Part shown: piece by piece, positions 52,908 to 64,000 of the stretch
Position numbering within the stretch: the stretch's first letter is position 1
How the letters are laid out: every line of letters starts with the position of its first letter
Source of the DNA: Tubulanus polymorphus
Taxonomy: Eukaryota; Nemertea; Palaeonemertea; Tubulaniformes; Tubulanidae
DNA: 64,000 nt
Assembly (NCBI RefSeq): GCF_964204645.1
Contig: NC_134025.1
Coordinates: 18,072,001-18,136,000 of the forward strand
Direction of reading: 5' to 3'
Notes under the pieces: model-generated
The model's input: only the letters and a program-made list of their open reading frames with translations
Told to the model about the DNA's origin: nothing
The model's database searches: none
Made by a program: the position numbers and the translations under genes

Positions 52908-54512
52908 ATTATTATCAACTGTTTACTCAATGTGAGCCTCTAAACATCGAAATTTAAGCCCGATTCAAACAGTATCCATCTACGTTTGTGAATTGCCTGT
53001 GTGTCATTCCCATAGCGCGTCAGTACGTGTGTTTGTGTCAGTGTCCCTATAAGCATTGATAGAGCTGGTGTACTAGATCTTTATTTTTTTAGTATTTTTT
53101 ATCTCTGCTACTATATACGGGGCGCACTGAATGAGGTCAGTCTCGAGTGAACGGAACTGAGGAATTTTCGTAGCCGCATATACAAGCAATAGCATCCTTG
53201 CAGTAACTTCCTCGGATAGAGCTAATGAATGCAGCTATCTATACGCGAGAGCCTGGATGACTATATTCTGCTAGCATTACAATATTCCTTGACGGATTTA
53301 CTTGAAACTTTTATGAGATGTACAAAACACAGGTACCTTGAGGCAAGTCAAAGGGATCTTTGATTGAGGACCCCGTTCACCCTCCAGGGGTGTTTTACAT
53401 TTGAAAATTCTGACATCGAAAAGTAACTGTGTGAGAAAATTTTTTGTGTTTGACTTTTCAGCTTTGGGCGAGCACGAAAGTTGTTAATAACAGCCCGGAG
53501 GTTAAAAAAGTCAATGGCACGCCCTATCTGCGATTTACCGTTTGGGCTCTTTGGGCTCGAAAATGGGCACCCAAATTTTTTAATGAGATTTTTGCTCCTA
53601 GCTCCTTAACCGTTGGAGATAGAATTGTGGTTGCAACGATTGACCAGTAGCCCTTGCGAAGACGCTTGTATTGATGTATGGTATAACTATGTAACTCATA
53701 TGGTTCTCCAGTAGCGCCACCTATAAGACGTTGGAATACACATTTTCATCTATATCGACTAAGGGTATCAATGGATTTCTATAAAAATTGATACACATGT
53801 ACCTGGTTACTAAACGAAACGAACCCTTCATATGATTAGTTCCCATTTTAATCACTAGGGGGCGTAAATTTTGAAAAATCGATTTCAGCATCCATTTTTC
53901 GCTTTTAATGCGGTCTGTTTATTATGAAAATCACAAAACTTGGTATAAATACAAAGACATGTGTGTAATATGCCAACCTGCATGATTAGTTCATACAACT
54001 GCCACCAGGGGACTGTGAAAACAACGATTTTTGCTCCTAGGTCCTTAACCGTTGGTGATAGAATCGAGGTTGCAATGTGTGGTTAGTAGCCCTTTACAAG
54101 ACACTTGTATCGGTGTATAGTTTAAGTAGGTTACTCATGGTGCTCCAGGAGCGCCTCCTACAAATTGTTGAAAATGCATTTTCATTGATATCTACTTATC
54201 AGATGGAGGGATTTCTATGAAAATTGATACACATGTATTTTGTTACGAGGGAATGGTAGAACACTGTATCACCTATTTTCTTGAAGTTATTTTCCCTAAA
54301 CTTGGTACATCATTACTTTGCACTTACGAGCCATGGGTCAACATATCCATGATATGGGCTGACCCATGATACAGGCTGACCCCTAGGTGGCGCTTCTTCT
54401 CAGATAGTGGTACGTAATGAACTGATTTCAGTGAAATCTTTTGCAACCTTCCTAGTACGGTATTTAACCCAGCAAGGCAGAAACCCGTTATCGCTGCTTT
54501 GCAGCTATATTT
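52908..54512 (+). mobile_element. Helentron-like element, unit B of the dimer
   Basis: It starts directly at the 3' end of unit A with ATTATTATCAACTGTTTACT, matching the interior of A from about 51,137. It repeats the same body, including the 438-bp internal repeat, and ends with the same 3' hairpin. The 5' hairpins are absent, as in units 2 and 3 of the other array. Confidence 0.7.
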
Positions 54513-54743
54513 ATTATTGAATTTTGATTATTTCATTTTAAATATATCTTAGTCTGATCACCTAACCATAACTATGTTATAACTCTATTATGGTCATAAA
54601 TATATTAAGGGTTCATTGAATCAAGTCCAATCACCTGATATTTTGTCAGTATGTGTACGGTAATCTTCAAATGGGGATGTACATTTCAATATAATCAGTA
54701 GGCTATAAGTATTAACTAAATCTATTTTATCATGATTATATTT

Positions 54744-55850
54744 AGGGTTTCTGCTGCTTTCGCAGAAACCCCCTTGTAATTCTGTTGATTATTATTATTA
54801 TTATAAATTTTCTACTTTCCAGCCAAAAATTGTTCATAAAATGTAACTCCCCTCAGATTCGACTACAAACAGCCTATAAGCGTAATTTTCAATTCTGTCA
54901 GAAATATAACTCAGCGCCTGACCATTACGAATTTGCGTACAGTAATTCATTATGAATTAATCTCGCATAATTATCGGGTCTAAACAGCGACAAGAATGAC
55001 GCAAAGAATCGTCAAGAAAAGCCTAAAATCTCCCGGACGACCTTGAGCGTTAACTCAACCGGAAATCACGGATTCGGGCTCACATTAGTCCGGACATGTC
55101 AATTCACGCTATCTGATTCATATATGAGTGATTCAAAAAGCCGTCATTTTGTTTTCGCAAATCACGTAATCGGACTGCTATAAGTCCCGATCCGTCATTT
55201 CCGGTTTCTGTTTCATCTATCTATCTATCGCCGCAATTTTATACCATCTTCCGTTTGGCAGATGAACTCAACATTACCTAAATCGCTTCAAAGACGTCGA
55301 CGCAGGTGATGCCAAATCGTGTTCGAATCCCGACAATGCAAAAATTTTGTTACCTTATAATTCCTTCTTTGTGATTAAAGTAAATTAATTTTCATTGAGT
55401 ATACATTGTTAAGGTGGTTTTCAAAGTTGTAGTTCAAACATATGTACAATATGTAAACTTTCACTGATAAATGAAAACAAAAAGAACTTTTTTAAAAAAT
55501 CGTTGTTTATTTCTGAATGCAAATTCCTCACTTAACAAATTGATGCATACAAGAAGATCAACCTACCGGTAGTATTAACGACATTATGGATCAAAACGCG
55601 CAAGGAGAGCATCTGGGACTAGTTCATGCAACTGCCACCAGGGGACTTTAGAAGAACTATATATTCGATTAAAACAATTTGGTACATCGATAATTTTTAC
55701 GTGGTAGCCCTCGTATGTAGCTGGATCCACATATCCAGCATATTGTTGACCCAGGTTGCGCCTCTTGGAAAAAAATCATATGTTATGAACTGTAGAATTA
55801 TTTCGATGACGCTTCCCAGTGCGATATATGAACCAGTTAGGCAGAAACCG
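54744..55850 (+). mobile_element. Helentron-like element, degraded
   Basis: It has one 5' hairpin (AGGGTTTCTGCTGC...GCAGAAACCC), an ATT tract, and a body related to 27,960-28,200. Sequence at 55,610-55,850 resembles the 3' part of units A and B (TGCAACTGCCACCAGGGGAC) and ends near GGCAGAAACC, but the 3' hairpin is not preserved. A GTTCGAATCCC B-box-like word at about 55,320 hints at a tRNA-derived piece inside. Confidence 0.5.
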
Positions 55851-56330
55851 AACTAAACTCTCGAATTTCTTGTTTTTGCTATAGGATATAGAAGATTTTG
55901 GAATAGTGGTCTGAGTTCAGAAAGAAAACAAACGACCGACAAGTATCAGGTGATTACGATAGCCTACAACGGAACACACGGTTGACAAATAGTGTTAGGC
56001 CTGTGCCGGTTGGTGCGTATTGGGACTAAAATATACTGGTAGGTCAGTTGGCTCGGTTTTGAAGTGCGGAAGCTAAGAAAGCCTACCGGTATTTATTTGT
56101 CTATAGGCTATTATATAGTAGCCAATACCATTTTAAGTACGAAGTTGTTACCGGTATCCGTACGTGACAGTACGATGATCTCCACAGGTTAACTGTACGT
56201 GAGGTCCCTACAAACGCCGGACGTGAGTTCCTATAATCTATAACCTATATTTTCGTACCCACATACGGCTAACCTATGGAATTTACCGTACAGTCACGTA
56301 GGGATAACGACGGCGTTTTATGTAAATAAA
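55851..56330. other. No recognisable gene
   Basis: Unique-looking sequence rich in TACCGGTA and GTACG words. No frame or repeat is supported before the Penelope-like 3' end at about 56,333. Confidence 0.55.
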
Positions 56331-56332
56331 TG

Positions 56333-57575
56333 AAGAAATCCCACACTTCGAATTTAAAATTATACGATCAAATTTATTATAATGAAGCCACAACGTTTCG
56401 GCTGTTGACTAACAGCCATCATCAGGTGGAATGACCAGAAAAACAATAACAAAGTATATAAACTCACGGGATCTAAAATAGAAGCAGTGTGTCAAAACTA
56501 AAGATAAACACACCGAGCAATAAAACATCAAGGGGTACCGTAGAAACCACAGCAATTCTAAACAGTTCAGAGTAAAAACAAATTATGTAACTAAGTGAAG
56601 TGGACTGAAGAGGGTGGCGATAACAGAGTGACACATAGTGACATTAACCCAAATCTAATAAAGAGTGGATGTGTCTGGATAATAATTGGTGGAGAAAAAC
56701 CAGTATCGAAATTAGTAGATAAATTGGATTTCGAAAGTTTACATATTAGGGCTGATTCCACTATGTGTCTCTTATGAATATCTTTACAAGGGTAAAATAA
56801 GTTTCGAATTCTGAAAGTCAAATTGGTGATTGGTTGTAAAGACATGATTTGCTATTCCACTCTCAGGCTTTTGGTTGCGGATATCTATTTTGTGTTCTTT
56901 ATAAATACGCTGACTAAGATAACGTCCCGTTTCGCCGATGTACACCATATTACAGTCTTTAAATGGTATCTTATAGACCCCGGACTCAATTAGCTCACTG
57001 TTGGGTTTATTTTTGGTTAAAACATTAGTGAGTTTGTTATTATACTGTCATACTAATCTAGTGTCGATGGTGCTTAATGTGGATTTAAAGCGTTCCAAAG
57101 TAGGTAAATACGGGATTATAATATTCTTTTTAGCTCTGCGTTTTGTGGTCAGGTCATTACGTCCAAAGTGAGAAGATCGGGCTTTGAAATAAGCTTTGTT
57201 CAAAATTTTGTCTGGATAGGCTAGTTTCTTGAGAGCAGTTCTTACATGTTTGATTTCTTTATCTAAAAACATTTGATCACAAATACGTAGAGCTCGAAGA
57301 AATAATCCTTGGGCTATTCCTATTTTGATGTTCATAGGAGTAAATGAGAAAAAATGAAGATAAGCCTCAGCATTAGTCGGTTTTCTATATACAGAGAATT
57401 TCAAATTTGTTTTGAAATTATGAATGAGTACATCGAGAAACGGGATGCAGTTATTTTCTTCCCACTCAAAAGTGAAATTCAAAGTAGGATATAAAGAGTT
57501 CAAATAATATAAGAACCCATTCACATTAAAATCGGGGGAAACTAAACAAAGCATATCATCATCAATGGCGTTCTA
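56333..57575 (-). mobile_element. Penelope-like element, second copy, 5'-truncated
   Basis: On the minus strand it has RT sequence, then GIY-YIG, then the 3' tail GATGATGGCTGTTAGTCAAC followed by AGCCGAAACGTTGTG and an end of GTGGGATTTCTTC at 56,333, matching the termini of 5,995-7,661. It is truncated within the RT at about 57,575 and has no inverted 5' end. Confidence 0.8.
56600..57554 (-). pseudogene. Reverse transcriptase C-terminus plus GIY-YIG endonuclease, broken
   Basis: A 168-codon frame (57,048-57,554) covers the RT region after the YVDD box: PTLNFTFEWEENNCIPFLDV, YRKPTNAEAYLHFFSFT and KNIIIPYLPTLERF. After a stop at 57,048 and a shift, the reading GVYKIPFKDCNMVYIGETGR gives the GIY-YIG domain (about 56,900-56,990), followed by a stop-bearing tail. 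It is clearly related to 6,136-7,209 but diverged. Confidence 0.8.
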
Positions 57576-57590
57576 AGTATTAAGTGAGTA

Positions 57591-59233
57591 CGATAAGCCT
57601 ACCATGCCTACGGCTACGTACTACAAACACAACTTTTTCGCTCTCGTCGGCCCTACACTGATGTAACTATAACTGGTACTGTTATCACATGGATAGGATT
57701 TGATTAGAACTAGCCCAAAGTCTAATTCAGTCTATGCACTATTCATTCCATATCATTAAAACAATACACTGGAGTACACAGGCAGAAAGGCTAATTGATT
57801 TGACCCATGTGATTAGATTTAACTAGGCCTTCTCTGACCTGCTGACATTAATAGTCAAACATAGGTCCAAAGCGTTCATGTGGTCACGGCTTGTATACCA
57901 GAATCATTGTAGGCCTGAACATTTAGCTGTACATAGGTTTGGTATACCGATTTCTCCAATCTTGACTGATAAGTGTACGGTACAGCTTTTCGCATTATAC
58001 AATTGAACCAATAGGAATAGGGCCTATTGATTGGACTTAACATTTCCTGCTTTAGAATACTGAAATAAGCCTAACGTTCATTCAAATATCCAAAAATCGG
58101 CGAAAGTTTAATTACTGTGTACATGTATTGTAGGTTTTCATGTTGTGTGAATATTTTGCAGTTCACGTGAGTATGATGCTGATTCCAATGTCAAACGCAT
58201 GAAGTTAGATGGTCAAGGACAGTCAACACCAAGATATCACTCTTCGACCGATGTTGCACCATAGAAGATCCGATTCTTTCAACTCAATCAAAGTGATTCA
58301 ACACGATCGACATAACACTGGAATAGGTTTGCTGTGACTAACAGTTCATTTCATTTAGTCCTATGTACTTTTAGCCAATTTGGATTTGATTGTTATTGAA
58401 ACTCTGGAACTGTTAACGAGAGAGAAGTAAGACAAGTGGAAAAACACAAGTCATTCTTGATTCTCATATTCAAATCGAATTCAAATCCAAATTTATTTTA
58501 TTACATCATATTTTCAAAGCATATCATTGGTTCATGCGGTAATAAAAATTAGGACAGAACAAATATTATAATAGAATTTTCAAAAAGGTATAGAATTTCT
58601 ATAACTAAATGAACATTATTTTTCTAATAACTAAGATCAAGAGTGACTCTCCCGTTTATTAGGAAACACACGCAACTATTGGAATAGGTTTGATATTAAC
58701 ACACATGTTGCGGGTATAAATTGTTTATCAGTATAGAATTTGTAAAATATAAAAGCCGAAATCAACATCGGTCGAGACCCAGACCAAATCAATTCATAAT
58801 ATATTGATTGGATCTACACTACAATACATGTATTTATTCAAATATTTCAATAAAAAGATTGACTTCTTAAATCTATTTCAAATCATAATACGTTCTTATC
58901 TGTAGATTTACTCAATCTATTGACTCAGTAGGTGCTTAAGACGAGTTCTTAATAGGACAGATCCAGTTTTAGCGTGGTGATAATACAGGGTCGTGATGTT
59001 TGAATGCCAAAATAAATGCCTGGTCGAATAAATTCATATTTGTTGATTGTATGTCCACGTATGTTCGGATTCACAGCTGTATCACATTTGACGTTTACAC
59101 AGTGGTTGCAAATTAGGTTCGAATCTGTTAATGCATTATATTCTATGTATCAGTATTTCAATTTACTAAATTCCCATCATCCTAGTGAATGGCTTTGCAG
59201 AAAACCCGTCATCGCTGCTTTGCAGCTATATTT
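57591..59233 (+). mobile_element. 1.6-kb repeat with Helentron-like 3' end, copy 2
   Basis: Homologous to 45,106-46,730 from TACGATAAGCCTACCATGC to the 3' hairpin and TATATTT. It lies between a Penelope-like element and an integrase fragment, so it has targeted or been retained beside mobile elements twice. Confidence 0.65.
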
Positions 59234-60052
59234 ATACTTAGAAATTCTAACATTTTGACTAACTTTAAATTTAGGTTCACCAAAATCCTCTATAAAAATA
59301 AATTATTCCAAACAATTTCAGCATTTTCAGGTTTTCTAGCATCAATAGGTTTCATTCCAATAGAAGAATGACAAGAATTGTTATAACCTTCTATCAATTT
59401 TGGTAAAATATCAATCCACTTATAAGTATTATTTGCTGTAAAATATTTTGACACTCTTGTTCTTAATGTTCTTTAGATTGTTCAACAACTGCTGCTTTTT
59501 TAACCGATTTTGTTGAAAAATATTTAATATTATGAAAATCTAAGAGACTATGAACAAATGAGTTATCAAATTCTTTTCCATCATCAAATTGTATTTTTTT
59601 CTGGTTTTAGTCTTCCACCCAAAAGAAACTTTCTTAAAATTAACGATGTTTGTACAGCGTCTTTTCTGTAAAGTGGGAAGCTCCATACATAACGACTAAA
59701 AATATCAATTATATTTAATATCCACCAATAATCATTATTATCTTTTTTAAGATTTTTCATATCAATCAAATCTCCCTGCCACTGTTGATCTTCATAACTT
59801 ACCATATTTTTACGAGTCTCTAGTTTATTTTCTAACAATTTTTTTGTGTGTTGTATATGTTGGTTGTTCTAACATAAAATCAATTATATCTTTTTATTTT
59901 ATTAAATTTTGTTGGATTATCTTATTTAATTTATCCTGTTTTACTTGGTACCATATATTTTTTGCAGAAGAATAAGCAACCGAACTCTCAGGGTTATAAT
60001 ATAAATTTCTTTAATATTGTTCTTTAGTATTCGGAGTTTTTTTATCCCCCAT
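59234..60052 (-). pseudogene. Polinton integrase fragment with native N-terminus
   Basis: The ATG at 60,052 stands in ATATATAAATGG context. The N-terminal region (KNIWYQVKQDKLNKIIQQN ... EQPTYTTHKK) has stops at about 60,010 and 59,898. The catalytic core carries MVSYEDQQWQGDLIDMKNL, FDDGKEFDNSF and VVEQS with the three acidic positions. It is frameshifted near 59,605 and again downstream, and cut at 59,234 within a stretch homologous to HVRISKY of the 7,661-8,602 integrase. The chromodomain is missing. It shows what the Penelope-like insertion removed from the Polinton A copy. Confidence 0.75.
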
Positions 60053-60068
60053 TTATATATCGTTAATT

Positions 60069-60155
60069 AGGGTTTTCTGACTTCGAAAACCCTTTTGTAA
60101 TTCTGTTGATTATTATTATTAATTATACATATTTTTTTTTATATATTTACACTAA
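60069..60155 (+). mobile_element. Helentron-like 5' terminus
   Basis: AGGGTTTTCTGACTTCGAAA and the ATT tract match 27,942-28,000. It abuts the Polinton integrase upstream sequence at a TTAATT, with no bases of another repeat between. Confidence 0.65.
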
Positions 60156-60741
60156 CGATAAAAACAGCATCCTGTCCTGTGGCATGGTGGATAAGGTGTT
60201 TGACTCCCAACTGAGAGGTCGAGGGTTCGAATCCTATTGAAACCATGCGTTATCACAGTATAGCGCCGGCGCAACAATTGTTTTATTAATGAAACAACAT
60301 GGTGGATGGTTGAAATCATTTTCGGCTTAAATTTATCGCGAGTTTTAGGACTTTAATGAATTTCACGAAACCATGATTTCTAAAATGAGTCAATTGATTA
60401 ATTCTATTCGTAAATCAATTTACGTTGGCTACATTTCCTGAAGATTTCGGGGTCAAATCAACGTGATATGGACAGAAATTGTAGGAATTTCCACACGGAA
60501 TTTTACTTCCGCGTTCAGTTGACGACACGTATCGATGACAACGACAGCAGAGTTTATGTATTCATAGAACTATAACGGATATTCCGTTATAGTTCTATGA
60601 TGTATTTTAAGGTGAGAATCCGTTAACCAGGGAATGTATTAAATGATTTCTTTAATAATATGAGTATGGTAGCAAATGAGTAGGCCTACTCGGTGAAGCA
60701 ATGATCATTGTTGGCTACTTACTTAATGCCTAGCTTTTTTG
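60156..60741 (+). repeat. tRNA-derived SINE-like sequence, copy 2
   Basis: A-box-like TGGCATGGTGG (60,180-60,190) and B-box GGTTCGAATCC (60,224-60,234); near-identical to 28,232-28,803. It ends GCCTAGCTTTTTTGGGG, where the two copies diverge. Confidence 0.65.
60562..60600. repeat. 39-nt perfect palindrome inside the SINE-like unit
   Basis: Arms TCATAGAACTATAACGGA and its reverse complement flank a TAT centre. The copy at about 28,630-28,665 keeps only the inner part and has changes, so the longer hairpin is specific to this copy. Confidence 0.9.
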
Positions 60742-60857
60742 GGGTATGCGCCTAGAATAGATTTAGGCCCTAAATATAATGGGTAGTGCCAGTCAGTGGA
60801 ATGCCTTAATAGCAGCTAGTTATGACCTGGTTTACACTGAATGTGCATGACAATTTA

Positions 60858-62288
60858 TTTTGATTACTTTCTTTCCAGCTATTATTCGTGGAATGAACTG
60901 GGCACTACGGTCTTCAATTCCTTTGCGGATTCTTGCAGGAATATTAAACCACAGTGCGCAAATGTATGTTTAAAATTAGGCTTTTTCGACATTGACAGCC
61001 AAAGACGTAAGTTAACAGGCTAATTTAAGCGCAACTGTCTCAGATGCTGTAAGTACTTGACGTTTTGCGTAATTTTTTTTTGTAATGCAATATTTGGATT
61101 AGTAATCAGTCGTGCTAACGTACATGCAGAATTGGATTCATTGTAATTATGGGATGATAATTCATGGGCGTCACGAGTCCTGCGACATACCCTTGATATG
61201 AAGCTTTTTTAATGTTAATCATTGACTTGTTTTGGAGTAAACTGAATAGCCCTTGAAATACCAATGCCACGTGGCTTGGTGTCTATGCTCTACGAGACTG
61301 TAGTAATAGATTTTCACAACAAACTCATGATTTCAAATAGTCTCCTAAGATATCTATATATTATTTCGCTCCTTACCTAAGTAATTCTTACATTTGATTG
61401 CTTAATTACCGATGGAAAGAGGTCAGTTGGCATGAAAATCGACTGTGGCTGACTAATTGGCACGAGTAACCAAAATGCTTCAATCATCAGGGGTAGACAA
61501 ATTAGCCGAAGATGAATGAAAACTTCACCTTGATGATCATCAGTTGATTTTGCTATAATTATTTGCCTGGATATATCCTTCATTTCAAAATCTGTCTTCA
61601 GTAGAATTTCTTTCAATAAAATATTTTGAAGATTGAATTTGAATTGATCTTAAAACCAGAGAAAGCATTCAGAAATTTAGAAAATCCTTGACTCATAATC
61701 AAATTCTGTGAAGTCAGTTAAGGTCTTTTTGGTCGAATCAAGCCGAGGGCTCAGGTGACTAAAACTCAATTCCTCACTGTCTTATAATGCCGAGTACGAC
61801 GGAGTTTACACACTGAAACACGTTGGGCTGTGTAAGTGTAATTTGGATAAGTCCACAATATAATGACCGCCCTGCCCCGCTGCATCTGAGACGTCAACAA
61901 GTTAGACTGTATTGCTTCGATGACAAACTGACTCCTACGCAAGATGACCATCCAATTCAAATGTAAATTAAGAAAGAAAACAACAAAACTAGTTGCGTTG
62001 ATCAACAAAAATAAATCAATAGTTTATTACAATACTTCAATTTCAAAATAAGGATAGGAGAAAATTGAACAATAAGTGTGTTTGCCATGCGTCTTTAAAT
62101 ATTTCCCAAGAATATGTCTTTGTCTGGCCACCACCTGCCTCGACGTCAGACTTTTTCGAGATTTTCGCTAAAAATACGAAACAAGACAAAATTGATGGAT
62201 GGGAATCATACATGCTACATTCACTTTTACTGCGAACATTGGAATGAGCTAAAGCAATTTTCTAGGAGGAAAAATTTAGTCAAATGAT
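60858..62288 (+). repeat. Long dispersed repeat, copy 2 (first part)
   Basis: Near-identical to 38,045-39,475, including the two small conserved frames. Upstream, GCATGACAATTTATTTTGAT shows the sequence as it looks without the Helentron-like array that precedes copy 1. Confidence 0.75.
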
Positions 62289-63743
62289 GTTTCAAAATCT
62301 GGACGGGAACAGTTTTACTGAATTGTATGGCTAATGGCAAATACATGTTTATATTGATAAGGTAAATATCTGTATAAAAGGTTGTATAGCAACTTGAATT
62401 GAAGGATTAATGCAATAGGTCTCTCATTCTAAAAGACGATTGAGCCATACTTACTGGATTGGTCATGTGAATCAACATCAAATTTAGAACTATCATCCAT
62501 TTTTAGTTTTCAATCAAAGACCAACCTATGAAATAAAGTAGATATTTTTCTGATAACAACCTGGAATAAATTAAAATAAATCTGAGGAATTCACCAAATT
62601 TCTGTATCGAACCCCTAATAGGGCCTATATAACCTATAGATTGATACTTACATACGACAAATTGACGAAGAAACTTCATTTGACAGTATACAAACTCGCG
62701 GACAAACTCCCAAAATGAATCATGTCCTATTCACCTAGAATCAAACAAAATACAACTAAAAAATTCACAATAGAGATTTCGGTTTCGAATCCTTCAAATA
62801 GCTGTTTACTTACATGAAACGAATTATCAAACTACTTCTGCCGACAGCATACCAACTCGCTGACAAACCCCCAAAATGAAACGTGTCATGATAAACATCT
62901 GGAATTAAACGTAATAAAGCTACAAAATTTACAAAATGTCAGTTTCGAATCCCTCAAATAGCCTTACACTTACAAATGATGGATTATCAAACAACTATGA
63001 ACTCCCAAAACGCCACATGTCTTTGATAATCTACAGTGAAAACCTGGAATTAAATGAAATAAATCTTAAAATTCCGGTTTGAACCCAACGTAGGCCCTCT
63101 CTCTACTTGTAGGCCTAAGATCTTGAAATAGGATAAATAATGTTATGATGAAAGAGGCATAATGGTTCGGAAGAAATTGAATTCAATATGGCTCTTGGCC
63201 CGGCAAAGTTTGCTTTTGAAATATCCTTTTGATTAGGCCTAGTTACACATTTTAAAAGCAAATTTCATTTTGCATCAAACTAAAAGCGGCTTTGTTGAGG
63301 AAAAGATTCGTTTGAGTCGTAAAATTTATAGCCTAGAACCAATTTCTTCGTCAAAGCGTGATGCACAATTTTGACTGGGTCTTATTTCCACGTGGTAGTG
63401 GATAGAAAATTTGAATAGGCCTAAATAATAGAATAATCTTTCTTAGGTTTCATGATAAAGATGCAGCATTAACATGGATTAATGCTTATCTTTTACAATT
63501 AGGCTTATGTTTCAAAGGAAAACGCCCACAGTTGGTCGAACAGGGGTTAGGCATTGATGGTAGGCCTAGAGGGGCTGTGTGTGTGAAACAGAGAGATAAA
63601 AATGCACGGGAACGAGTTTGTCGAGTGGAGCTTATTATTCCATCAGGGATAGTGTACTATATATAGTCATTTTATATATCAAAATGTTCCTTATTAGTTC
63701 CGCTGCATCGCTAAAAACAAATTGAGATAGGTTTCCCTGCATT
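62289..63743. other. Segment present only in copy 2 of the long repeat
   Basis: About 1.45 kb with no counterpart in copy 1, lying exactly between two parts that are contiguous there. It contains three or four imperfect repeats of about 170 bp (ACTCGCGGACAAACTCCCAA and TTTCGAATCC words, 62,690-63,090). No gene is seen. Whether it was inserted here or deleted from copy 1 cannot be decided. Confidence 0.65.
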
Positions 63744-64000
63744 TTTTTACATATTACATCACTTACAACGATAAACGTCCGTCGCCGACTGAAAAATTCA
63801 CAAAAACTTCCGCATTGAGAGCGCCACCGCACCAACTCAAATTGGATCGGAAACCAACCCTCCAGCGATGCACTCTATGATCTTTAGAACCTGTCTTTGC
63901 TGACTGGGAATAAGATATTTCTCAGCGCGAAGGGGGTGGGGCGCAGCGTCACCAGGTCCCGCTCCGCGAGGAAGCTAGATTTTCAAAGAAATGAGTGCAC
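63744..64000 (+). repeat. Long dispersed repeat, copy 2 (second part)
   Basis: TTTTTTACATATTACATCAC through GAAATGAGTGCAC matches 39,476-39,730. The repeat continues past the window edge. Confidence 0.75.

Overview
The window looks like nuclear DNA of a metazoan, most likely a marine invertebrate. It has a spliced EF-hand exon with canonical splice sites, an intron-bearing SWIM/YqaJ gene fragment, tRNA-derived SINEs, Penelope-like and BEL/Pao retroelements and many Helitron-class repeats. No species can be named from the sequence. Nearly everything is mobile-element derived; the only ordinary host coding sequence recognised is one calmodulin-like exon (27,103-27,348, minus).

The centrepiece is a decayed Polinton/Maverick (polinton-like virus) at about 2,440-21,769, called Polinton A. 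Its plus-strand left half holds a broken protein-primed family B DNA polymerase, a small zinc-binding protein, an open chromodomain integrase and a broken FtsK/A32-type packaging ATPase. Its minus-strand right half holds a small protein, a zinc-finger protein, a double-jelly-roll-type major capsid protein, a coiled-coil/hydrophobic protein, several membrane proteins, a possible minor capsid protein and a terminal small gene. Three blocks interrupt it: a Penelope-like element (5,995-7,661), a repeat-rich insert (16,102-17,597) and an insert with SWIM/YqaJ exons (18,132-20,540). The right end is a 122-bp foldback palindrome.

Further Polinton pieces lie at 27,503-27,837, at 41,780-45,105 (Polinton C, with a 24-bp repeat array that can be read as protein), at 46,731-49,818 (Polinton B, which repeats the right-end gene order of A and has its own terminal palindrome) and at 59,234-60,052 (integrase). 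Seventeen Polinton gene starts share ATAAATG around the start codon, and three others share a different TTATNAAAATG context. This looks like a two-class promoter or initiator code.

Between and beside these are Helentron-like elements. They have a 5' hairpin AGGGTTTTCTG...CAGAAAACCC, ATT repeats, an internal minisatellite and a 3' hairpin GCTGCTTTGCAGC followed by TATATTT. They form head-to-tail arrays: a trimer at 28,804-38,044, a dimer at 50,748-54,512 and a full 3'/5' junction at 40,674/40,675. A second Helitron-like family (22,567-23,913; inverted copy 36,140-37,385) has one copy inserted in the trimer's minisatellite. Two long dispersed repeats occur twice each (45,106-46,730 with 57,591-59,233; 38,045-39,740 with 60,858-64,000). 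The first 2.4 kb and 23.9-27.1 kb hold no gene I can support.
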